64,000 nt of DNA from Myxococcales bacterium (lineage in GTDB: Bacteria > Myxococcota_C > UBA6777): assembly GCA_020632975.1 (NCBI GenBank), contig JACKEL010000011.1, positions 147,298 through 211,297 of the forward strand. Direction: 5' to 3'. Position numbers and translations under genes: made by a program. This document shows, in pieces, positions 37,517 through 46,400 of the stretch (within the stretch, counting starts at the first letter, position 1; the number at the start of each line of letters is the position of its first letter). Below the pieces are notes generated by a model. It was not told the origin of the DNA, did no database searches, and saw nothing but the letters and a program-made list of their open reading frames with translations.

Positions 37517-38635
37517 ATGTCTTCACAATCAGACCCGCCAACAAACACACAAACCCACCAAGAGCCCCTTGCAGCCGAGCGAGACGAAGCGCTCCGCGAG
37601 CAAGGACGACTCCTTGCCCAAATCGAAGATCTGAACCAACGCTTGCAACAAGCTGAATGGTATCGACAGCACCTGCGGTTGGGGTGGCTTTGGATGTCCC
37701 TGTTGCTGCTTTTCGGCGTCACGGGATATTGGCGAGGCTATATGCAACTCGCTCCGCCCCAACCTGCCGCAGCCTACGCTCCTCCCACCATGGCTCAAGG
37801 AAACACGAGCCGCGCGACCCCCACGGCCCCCCAACCGACTCCCCCCCAACCAGCGCCAACTCCACGCAACAACATGGCCCCTCCCACTGCGCAAGGCCCC
37901 ACCCCGCAACCCACGCAGATCACGAAACGACCCGCTCCCACCGCACCAACAGATCCGTCTCACAACTGCCCAGAAGGGATGCGATATCGATGCTTACGCG
38001 TTTGCCACAAGCGCGATGCGAGAAAACGCTGCATTGATCGCGCGCTTCAACCAACGTGCCAGTGCTGGAAAGTGCGCAAACAGGGGTTCGTCAAGCTCGT
38101 TTCGCTCCAAGGGAACGGGCCCATCTCACAACAGAGATTGCAGCGCGCAACCAAACAACGCCTGCCTTTTCTTCAGCGTTGTTACCGTAGGATGCGCAAT
38201 ATCCGCCCTGCTCCCCCTGAAGGCGAACTGAAACTGCGCTTTAACATCCCTTCTTTCGGACGCCCTCAACACGTCGAGATCGTCTCCTCCGCCCTCAACA
38301 ACCCCACGCTGCATAACTGTTTGATTCGACAGATCCAACGACTGCGTTTCCGTCCCAATCCAGATCCCACACCAACAAACGTTTCGCTGCTTCTTGCGAT
38401 GCGTTTTCAGTTTCCCCCAGCGCAAGCCGCGCCACCGCGCCACACGATGCACATGCGCAAACCGCGCCCCACAGGAAAGCAGAGCGTCAACGGCAAGATG
38501 CCCGCGCAAGCTTGTCCTACAGGGAAGATTTGGCGTTGTGCCAAGCCATGCTACCAATATGATGAGAAGGGATATTGTTTAGCGCCCGGAACACGTGTGA
38601 AATGCCGATGTATGCGCCCTGATCAAAGACCTTGA
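37517..38635 (+). CDS. AgmX/PglI C-terminal-domain membrane protein, Cys-rich flanks
   Basis: 372 residues. ATG at 37517, AAGGATAACGG upstream. Residues 15-50 are a short coiled coil, about 55-75 a membrane helix (LGWLWMSLLLLFGVTGYW), then a Pro/Thr/Gln stalk. A Cys cluster (NCPEGMRYRCLRVCHKRD, RCID, TCQCW) precedes a TonB-like AgmX/PglI domain (LPFLQRCYRRMRN, GELKLRFNIPSFGRPQHVEI, CLIRQIQRLRF). A second Cys cluster ends the protein (ACPTGKIWRCAKPCY, KCRC). AgmX/PglI proteins act in gliding-type envelope machines in myxobacteria; the role here is unknown. Divergent from the FG-GAP lipoprotein. Confidence 0.82.
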   Translation: MSSQSDPPTNTQTHQEPLAAERDEALREQGRLLAQIEDLNQRLQQAEWYRQHLRLGWLWMSLLLLFGVTGYWRGYMQLAPPQPAAAYAPPTMAQGNTSRATPTAPQPTPPQPAPTPRNNMAPPTAQGPTPQPTQITKRPAPTAPTDPSHNCPEGMRYRCLRVCHKRDARKRCIDRALQPTCQCWKVRKQGFVKLVSLQGNGPISQQRLQRATKQRLPFLQRCYRRMRNIRPAPPEGELKLRFNIPSFGRPQHVEIVSSALNNPTLHNCLIRQIQRLRFRPNPDPTPTNVSLLLAMRFQFPPAQAAPPRHTMHMRKPRPTGKQSVNGKMPAQACPTGKIWRCAKPCYQYDEKGYCLAPGTRVKCRCMRPDQRP

Positions 38636-38673
38636 GTTCGTCCCACCCAAGCCCACGTCCCACCCAATGCCCA

Positions 38674-40632
38674 CTACAAACGACGACGAATCCGCCCATC
38701 TTCCGCACCAAGGATACAAGGTAGCGTGCGGTATTGTGTGGGTACAAGCTTCTCTTTTTCTTCGTCTGTGAGTGGGCTGCGCCCTTCTTTCTTGCGTTCT
38801 TCGTCCACGGTCAGCAACCATTTGTTGCAGTCGGGAAGCCCTTCGATGTATTCGACGAGCGCATCACGAAGAGAAACACCTGTGTTGCGTTGTGTGGTGT
38901 TACGTTGGAGGACGCGGAAGCCCGAACCACCGTTTGCGATGTAATCGTTTGCAGCGAGCTTATAAGAGCTAAATGGCTCAACAGGCTCACCCCACAAACA
39001 AGTACGCTTTCCTTCTGTGGCCAGAGGATCATAACAAACGGTATTTGCTGGGGTATCTGCTGTACAACGAGGATTTCGGTTGGCTCCAATGCAGATCAAA
39101 TCAGCACGAGGGGGATTGGCACCACAGTTCATGACAAAGCTCATCCCAGCGATCTGGGCTTGTGACTGACAGCCCCGTCCTGTCGAACGTTCGGTCACAA
39201 AGTCCAACAACTCTTGTACTTCTTTCCCAGAGACAAAGAGTGTGGTGACGGTGTTTTCGAACGGGAAGATCTCGTAAAACTGTTCCAAAGAGACGGGCCC
39301 AGGCTGAAGATCCGTACGAATCCCAAGCGAGTTGGTCAAAGCAAAGTCTGCTTCAACACGACGACGAACCTGCATCGATTCTGAAACAAGGTTCCCCAAG
39401 GAAGAGTCGCCCGTACCACGGCCAAAGCGAGGAACAAGAAAGGGAGCGAATGCAAAGATCCGCGTGGTATCGATTTGTTGATTGAGCCCGAAGATGTAAG
39501 GCTCAAGCATGCGCAACATGTCGGGATCTTCTTTGATCGTGTTGGTCACGCCAATCGCGTTGAAGCGGTGGGAGACGATCTCACCATTGCGAACAACAAG
39601 ATCCGCGCGTCCAACAAACTTTGCAAAAGCCCCTGAGTGGACCAACAAGACATCGCGATCGTCAGGGTCCAAAAGGTTCTTTGGTGGATTGAGAACGACG
39701 TGGTGGTGACCACCCATGATCACATCCAAACCACGAACCCCTTCGATCCACTTGCGTTCGATGATGGTTTCTTGGGATGTTGGATTCACGCCTTTGATCT
39801 CGTCGCTGCGGTAGTAACCACCGACAAGATGCTCATCTTCTGTCAAACCGATGTGTGTCAGTGCCATCACCAAATCAACGCGATCTTTGATCAAGTTGAT
39901 GTAGCGCTGCAAAGTTTCGTTTTGCTCAGAAGCGTTGTAACCAAGGGAGTTTCCGCCTTCTGCAAGGCTGTTCAACGAACTGGTGTTCGCCAAACCAATG
40001 ACCCCCACACGCAAGCCGCGAACATTAAAGATGGTGTACGGCTGAAGGATGCGGCGAAGCTCCTCAGAAGTCTCACGTCGCGAGTCATTCATCGGGATGT
40101 AGTTGGCGGCAAGCACAGGATAAGACGAGAACCACGCCAACTGACGACTCAAGATCAAACCACCGTTGTCGAAGTCGTGGTTCCCCAACACATAAGCATC
40201 AATCTGCAAGTTGGAGAGCGCACGCGCTTCAACCTCGCCTTGGAAGACGTTGAAGATCGGTGCTCCTTGGAACAAGTCACCCGAGTCCACATACAAGACA
40301 CGGTCAGCTTTTGCGCGTTCATCGCGGAGAATGCTCGCGATGCGAGCAATCCCACCAAAAGGACCGTCCCCATCCAACCCCAACTCTCGGTCGGTTCGCG
40401 CAGGAACCAAACGATAAGACAACACCCGAGAGTGGATATCGCTGGTATGCAACACAGTTAGATGAACATCTTTGTCAGTCAAGTTGGGCGGCGCATAGCC
40501 TTCACGTCCACACGCAACCAACGCCAAGCCCGCTCCCAAAAGTCCGAATAACCCGACAAGTCGAGCCACAACACGAACTGCCTTGGAAGCAGGACTCCCT
40601 GACCACCACGAACCCAAAAATAACCCAGTCAC
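38674..40632 (-). CDS. 5'-nucleotidase/UshA-like metallophosphatase lipoprotein
   Basis: 652 residues from GTG 40632, which has GAGG eight bases upstream (a TTG at 40638 is also in frame). The N-terminus has a lipoprotein-like signal ending LVACG. The N-terminal metallophosphoesterase domain keeps its metal ligands: HTSDIHSR, DSGDLFQG, LGNHDFDNGG, MGGHHHVVL. The C-terminal 5'-nucleotidase domain starts around residue 385 with LGNLVSESM and includes VSGKEVQELLDF and YKLAANDYIANGGSGF. Substrates should be periplasmic nucleotides or related phosphates. Extra Cys near the end could form disulfides. Confidence 0.93.
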   Translation of the reverse strand: MTGLFLGSWWSGSPASKAVRVVARLVGLFGLLGAGLALVACGREGYAPPNLTDKDVHLTVLHTSDIHSRVLSYRLVPARTDRELGLDGDGPFGGIARIASILRDERAKADRVLYVDSGDLFQGAPIFNVFQGEVEARALSNLQIDAYVLGNHDFDNGGLILSRQLAWFSSYPVLAANYIPMNDSRRETSEELRRILQPYTIFNVRGLRVGVIGLANTSSLNSLAEGGNSLGYNASEQNETLQRYINLIKDRVDLVMALTHIGLTEDEHLVGGYYRSDEIKGVNPTSQETIIERKWIEGVRGLDVIMGGHHHVVLNPPKNLLDPDDRDVLLVHSGAFAKFVGRADLVVRNGEIVSHRFNAIGVTNTIKEDPDMLRMLEPYIFGLNQQIDTTRIFAFAPFLVPRFGRGTGDSSLGNLVSESMQVRRRVEADFALTNSLGIRTDLQPGPVSLEQFYEIFPFENTVTTLFVSGKEVQELLDFVTERSTGRGCQSQAQIAGMSFVMNCGANPPRADLICIGANRNPRCTADTPANTVCYDPLATEGKRTCLWGEPVEPFSSYKLAANDYIANGGSGFRVLQRNTTQRNTGVSLRDALVEYIEGLPDCNKWLLTVDEERKKEGRSPLTDEEKEKLVPTQYRTLPCILGAEDGRIRRRL

Positions 40633-40821
40633 TTCCAAACCTCACCGACCAGTCTTGTCCCAAAGACAGGAGCTTGGCCGTTTACACAGCCCAAAGGGAA
40701 CCTAAGAAAAAGTCCCGTCGCGCTGACATTCAACAAAAACAACGTGAGATGTATCGAGAGGGAGACAAAGCGTCAAGAAGGCACATCAAGAAAAGCAACA
40801 AAGAGAGCGGGATGATGCGGG

Positions 40822-42204
40822 TTAGGGAGCGCAGACCTTGTTACCCAAGGTGTTCTTTTGGCACGTTTCACCCATCGGACATTGGGCATCTTCGTCCGTT
40901 TTCCCATCGCAATCATCATCCACACCATTGCAATCTTCAGCAGGTGCGGGCATGCCGCCTTCGCAGGTGCCCCACACAGGGTTGCCGATGCTCGAACCAT
41001 CCGCACACTCTTGCGAAGCATTCTCTTTGCAAGGCCCAAACACGGGATTGCCAGGTGTAGAAGGATCACAGGTACGACGCAACTTAGCATCGCGACCTTT
41101 GACGTTGTCGATACGACCGTCACAATCGTCATCGCGACCGTTACACCAAGTGTCAACGTCGGGCTTACCATCGCCATCTGTATCTTCGTGTTCGCCTTTA
41201 CCATTGGGGATGGGATCTTCTGCATCACAGTTTTGGAACTTCCCATCTGTACAAGTTTCCATGCCGTTGAAACAAAGCTTAGTACAAGCACGCGTCAGTT
41301 TTGTATCCGAGCCTTTGACGTTGTCGATCTTGCCATCGCAGTCGTTGTCGATGCCATCACAGGTTTCTTCTGTGGGGGAAGAAGCAACACATTCCGTCCA
41401 ATCCGAGCCACCAGCTTTGGTTTGACAGGTTTGGATCCCACCACAACTATTGGAAGCAGTACACTTGCGCGACTCACCGACTTTGCAAGCACAACCTTCG
41501 TTGACGGTTCCATCGCAGTTATCGTCGATTTGGTTTGCACAAGACTCACCGATGGGAAGAACCTGATCTTTACACTCGCTCCACTCGGGCTTTCCATCCG
41601 ATCCCGACTGACAAGAGCGCGTACCCGCTTTGCAGTTCCCTTTACAAGAGTAGACATCGCCTGTTTGCGTACAACCTGTCGCCCCTGTGTAACAGGGCTT
41701 TGTGTCGCCAAGCGTACAAATCACGGTGCCACACTCTTCGTCAACTTGACCGTTACAGTTGTTGTCTTTGGCATCGCCGCAAATTTCTTTGCTCTCAGGC
41801 GTCACAGAACCTTCGCAAGTGCCCCACTTTCCGTCGTCTCCGCACTTCTGCGTACCTTCTTTACAGATACCTTTGCACAAGAATTGACCGCTATCTTCGA
41901 CACAACCTGACGCGGCATCGTAACACTTGCGGGTCTCTCCACTAGAACATTCACCGATGGGCGTCCCACTGTCAGGAAGCTCACCACATCCACCTTGCGC
42001 ATTGCACTTTTTGCCATCCGTGCAATCAGCGTCGGTCTTACAGCTTGTAAAACAAAAACTGCGCAAACAAACATACACAGTGGCATCACCACAGTCTGTC
42101 CGCGTGGTACAAGGTTTTGGAGAGTTATCGCAGCCTACGGGAAGCGCAAGCGAACCCAGAAACAGTGTAAACAAAAACACAAACGAAAACTTCGAACGAA
42201 ACAT
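40822..42204 (-). CDS. MopE-like lipoprotein with Asp/Asn/Cys metal-binding-type repeats
   Basis: 460 residues; ATG at 42204 with GGAGG upstream. Lipoprotein signal ends LALPVGC. After a Cys-rich region (CTTRTDCGD, SCKTDADCTDGKKC) come at least five repeats of the type found in MopE/SACCP and many deltaproteobacterial surface proteins: GDAKDNNCNGQVDEEC, ANQIDDNCDGTVNEGC, CDGIDNDCDGKIDN, CNGRDDDCDGRIDN, CNGVDDDCDGKTDEDAQC. The alternating Asp/Asn suggests calcium binding; MopE itself binds copper through a modified Trp, which is not shown here. Adjacent envelope genes fit a surface location. Confidence 0.9.
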   Translation of the reverse strand: MFRSKFSFVFLFTLFLGSLALPVGCDNSPKPCTTRTDCGDATVYVCLRSFCFTSCKTDADCTDGKKCNAQGGCGELPDSGTPIGECSSGETRKCYDAASGCVEDSGQFLCKGICKEGTQKCGDDGKWGTCEGSVTPESKEICGDAKDNNCNGQVDEECGTVICTLGDTKPCYTGATGCTQTGDVYSCKGNCKAGTRSCQSGSDGKPEWSECKDQVLPIGESCANQIDDNCDGTVNEGCACKVGESRKCTASNSCGGIQTCQTKAGGSDWTECVASSPTEETCDGIDNDCDGKIDNVKGSDTKLTRACTKLCFNGMETCTDGKFQNCDAEDPIPNGKGEHEDTDGDGKPDVDTWCNGRDDDCDGRIDNVKGRDAKLRRTCDPSTPGNPVFGPCKENASQECADGSSIGNPVWGTCEGGMPAPAEDCNGVDDDCDGKTDEDAQCPMGETCQKNTLGNKVCAP

Positions 42205-42399
42205 GAGAAAAGACCTCCAACAACAAAAAAGATCAATCGCCTCAAACGAAAAGGCGTTTCCATCCTGCATACCACGCCCCTACCCACTGAGGCAAGAAGA
42301 CAAAACGACGTATCTTGCCTGACCACGAAGCAATGTGAGATATCCAAAACCCACTGGCCCACAAACAGGATCGCACCTTTTACAAAAGGATTTCCCCCC

Positions 42400-43455
42400 A
42401 TGAAACGCCCACTCTTTCGTCAACTCAGAAGTCCCCTGCTTTTTTTGGGTCTAGCGCTCTTGGCAACCACGCTCCTCTTTTGTGGCCCCCCCACAACCCC
42501 CCTAGAGGGCGTTCCTGCTGATCTTGACGCCCAACTCGCATCTTCTCTCTTCCGCGTGGGCTTCGGTTCCTGCAACAAACAAGACGCTGACCAAAGCTAT
42601 TGGAGCACCATCTCGTCCAAAGGACCGAAGCTTTGGATCTGGGGCGGTGACATCATTTATGCAGACACCCGAGACATGAACGAGTTACAACAAGACTACC
42701 AAAAACTAAAGTCTGCCCCAGCCTACAAAAGCTTCGCCGAAAAAGTCCCGATCATCGGGATCTGGGACGATCACGACTATGGCGAAAATGACGCAGGCAA
42801 AGAGTACCCCAAAAAGGTGGAAAGCCAACAACACTTCCTTGATTTTATGGGAGAGCCCCAAGACAGCCCTCGCCGCAAACAACAAGGTGTCTACACGGCT
42901 TACGAGTATCCCGTTGGCCAGCGAAAGCTCAAAGTCATCTTGCTCGATACAAGGTACGATCGAGAACAAGCGGGAGGCACACTTTTGAGTGAAGCACAGT
43001 GGACATGGCTTGAGCAAACACTCAAAGACAGCAAGGCTGATCTGCACTTTTTGGTATCGAGTAGCCAAGTCCTACGCGAAGATACCGACAAAGATACATG
43101 GGTCCAGTACCCCAAAAGCCGAGACCGCCTCTTTGGACTGTTGAAGACCTACAAAACCCCTGGTGTGGTCCTTCTTACGGGAGACATCCACGTTGGCGAG
43201 ATCAGCAAAAGCGAGAAAACAGGGCTAACATACCCCGTTTATGAATTTACTTCGAGCGGTCTGACACACACGCGCGACTTTTTCTATCTCAACAATGCTT
43301 TTCGCAAGTATCTCGTGCGGGGCACAAACTTCGGGATGATCGACCTTACCGAGCGCGATCAAAAATTATTTATCCATCTACAATTGTTTGACATCAAAGG
43401 TGAGTTGCGCGCCTACCAACAAATCGCACTTGATACTCTCCAACCTACCCCCTAA
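42400..43455 (+). CDS. PhoD-like alkaline phosphatase, lipoprotein
   Basis: 351 residues from ATG 42400, AAAAGGA upstream. Signal segment LLFLGLALLATTLLFCGPP suggests a lipid-anchored protein. PhoD-family metal motifs are in place: VGFGSCNKQ, WGGDIIYAD, WDDHDYGEND, LDTRYDR, LVSSSQVL, LLTGDIHVGE, and a C-terminal FTSSGLTHT. PhoD enzymes are iron/calcium phosphodiesterase-phosphomonoesterases that act outside the cytoplasm. The start codon lies inside a longer frame that runs through the divergent gap with no site of its own. Convergent with the giant gene at 43492, 36 bp apart. Confidence 0.93.
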   Translation: MKRPLFRQLRSPLLFLGLALLATTLLFCGPPTTPLEGVPADLDAQLASSLFRVGFGSCNKQDADQSYWSTISSKGPKLWIWGGDIIYADTRDMNELQQDYQKLKSAPAYKSFAEKVPIIGIWDDHDYGENDAGKEYPKKVESQQHFLDFMGEPQDSPRRKQQGVYTAYEYPVGQRKLKVILLDTRYDREQAGGTLLSEAQWTWLEQTLKDSKADLHFLVSSSQVLREDTDKDTWVQYPKSRDRLFGLLKTYKTPGVVLLTGDIHVGEISKSEKTGLTYPVYEFTSSGLTHTRDFFYLNNAFRKYLVRGTNFGMIDLTERDQKLFIHLQLFDIKGELRAYQQIALDTLQPTP

Positions 43456-43491
43456 TCACAAATCCCCATCCTCCCAAACAGCCGCCCTTCC

Positions 43492-46400
43492 TCAAGCCAA
43501 GACAGGCAGCACCTCTTGCAAGAGCAAAGAATGCTCTTTGACAGAAGCCCCTTCAGGCCAAGATTCCACGAGATCCAAGACATAGAGCAAAGACGCGCTC
43601 GCTCCTTGGCTATAACTCTCTTCATTCGAGAGTGTTTCCAACATCTCTCTTACTTGGTTGCGCAACGCCTCAGGTAAGCGACGCACGACACATTCAACAA
43701 AGGCCACACGAAAAGGCAAAGATGTCTCAGACAAAAAGAAACTATCCGCATCGAACAGTTTCAAAAAGACATGTTTCTCTTCTTCCAAAAGCACATATTG
43801 TTCGAGAAGTTCGTACACAAGAAAGACGATTTCTTTTGTTGGGAGGTATTGAAAAAAGACATGAAAAAAGAAACACAAATGATGGGGATCTAGATGGTTT
43901 ATCATCTTTAAGATCCGAAGAGAACGGCGTCTTTCATCCTCGCTTCCGTAAACATAGTCATACGATAAACATCGCATGATCTTGCTTGGTCCAAACTCCC
44001 AAATGACGGGGTTGGACTCCCATTGCATCGTGCTCAGCAAAACATGGCGAGACTGTTCGGGAGAAAAGTCGATGCTGAAGCCATCAAGCCATGCAAGAAA
44101 CAAAGAGAACTCCGAGCTTTTTGCCCAAATATCTCCAACCAGCCGCGTATCGCCAGGTTCATACCACGCAAGGAGCCTGTCTTGCGCCTCTTTGGAAAGC
44201 GTCTCTTTCTCCAAAGAAAGCATCCAAAAGAAAGATAAATCCTTTGCTTGATGATACCAGCGCTCCAAAAGCCAGATGCGCTCTTCCCCATCCTTTGGGA
44301 GAAGTCCCCGCAACAGTCGATCTGAGAAAAGCGGATCATTGAGCAAAAAACCCTTCAAAGGGAGATCGTTTAATGCCTTTGAAGATTCCTCATAAGCATG
44401 AACAAACGCCCAGACATCCGAACCTTCATAAGCCTCATACAATAGCGGGACTTTTTCGCACGAAAAAGTCCAGAGAGATTCAAGCTGCGCAAGGGGGATA
44501 TATTTCTCCCACTGGGGTTTGAGCGCCAAGGCTTGCCTAAAGATATCCCTTGGCCGATACGGTGCATCCATCCCCAAACTAGCCAAACGCCCCAATTGTT
44601 CGTGTAGCTGGGCGATCTCTTTTTGTGAAACGCTTCCCGTTTTTTCCCAAGAAGTTGTGAGATGCAAAATAAAACGCAGGATCTCACGCGAAAAGATCTT
44701 TGCAAAACGCTCGCTGCGTAAAAAAGTAAAGTTCCAAAAAGTCTCGTCCGAAAGGACTTCCAAAGAAGAAAGGATCTCTTGGGAAGGTCGATACAACGCC
44801 CGAGCCTTCGCTTTTTGCGCATCATCTCCATAACGGACAACAGCCATAGCGATGGAAAGCTCGGAGGGATAGTCTGTTAAGTAATCCAGCACGACATCAA
44901 CATCTTTGGTCCCCCCAACCTTGGCAAGCGTACACAAAAGCTTTGTGTGATGGGGAAAATCAGCCTTCCCAACTTTTTGGCGCAACCAAGACTTGGCCTC
45001 TGTCACTTCGGCGAAATCGATCACATCCAGCGCGAGTTGTTGAACGTACTCAATGGGATGATCCAGTGCTTTGCGCAAGGCCTTGGCATCGGGCTCTCGA
45101 AGATAACACACACAGAAAACAAGCCTCCATCCTTGCAAAGAAGCAAGCATGGTTTCTCTCAGGATAAAAGAACTCTTCAAAGCGAGTTGAAAATAGGGAT
45201 CGCTCTTCCCCACAAACTCCACAAGTTCCCGAAAAGGAGCCAGCGTATAACAAGGACTGATGTTGTAAGCGTAATAATAAGTATCGTGAAATCCTGTTGG
45301 GTAATAACGCTTTAGATCCGTAGAAAATCCCTCAAAAAACCGCATCGCTTTGCGGACATCTTGTTTTCGTGGGGGCACACTCCTTACAAAATCTGACATC
45401 ATACTCGTAAAATCTTCCCGACCATCCATATTTTTCCACGCAGAAGAAATCCAATCGCACTGCATCGAGATCGAAAGTCCGTCCGTAAACCCCGATGAAT
45501 GAAAGAATAAAAAGCCATGTTCTCGAAGATACTCTCGTTGCTTAGAAAGAGGCAGCGTGCTCTCTCCCTTTAAAATGCGAAGCAACAGGAAAAACGTTGA
45601 TTCCCCAAGAGAATGAAACTCTTGCCAGATGCTTTGCTCATCCTGCTTCATACATGCCTTCACAAACCCCCACCTTTTTCGATCGTCCTCTGATTCCCCA
45701 GAGAACGGATGTGGCCCGTTCGAAAGCGAGGTCTCTGGCGAAGTTTCCCATGGGACGCAACGATCCGTGAACCCTCCAAGCCCATGAAGATCTTCGGACT
45801 CCCCAGCACACGACAAGCGCACCCCAACGCGAGCGGCAAACCTCTCAATGCAACGAAAAACCTCCTCCCCAAATCGCAAAGTTGGCTTTGTCAGGTACAA
45901 ACGATATCCCAACAGCTCTCCCTGTGATGTGCAGGCGATGAGCTTGCGACCCACCACGTAGCCTTTTGCGTTGCGGATATAAATAACGTGTTTGTTGATA
46001 TCCCAAGCGCAAACCAAGGCTTGTTCTGCGTATCCTCCCCCAGAAAGGCTCAAGCAAGTACCAAAATAAGACCCCATCTTCATGGCTTCAAAAGGGGAAC
46101 TTTCTGTTTCGCAACGATAGGTTTTCCCTTCCCAAACAAAGGTTTCTGAAAATCCCTTTCGCCACCCATCCGCGTCCATCCCATTTTTTGCAAACGATGC
46201 TAACCACGCCTGATTCTTCGGCCAAAGCGCAAGCTCTCTCCCCAAAAGCATATCCAACAAAAGTTTTTTGAAAGGTTCTGCTTCCTTTTCCAAAGAAAAG
46301 CTCAAAAAGAACAACTCTTTCAAATCCTTCATCTTTACAAGAGAAGGAATCTCTTTGATACCCAAAAATTGTTTGATTTGTGAAACAAAAGCATCGTCCA

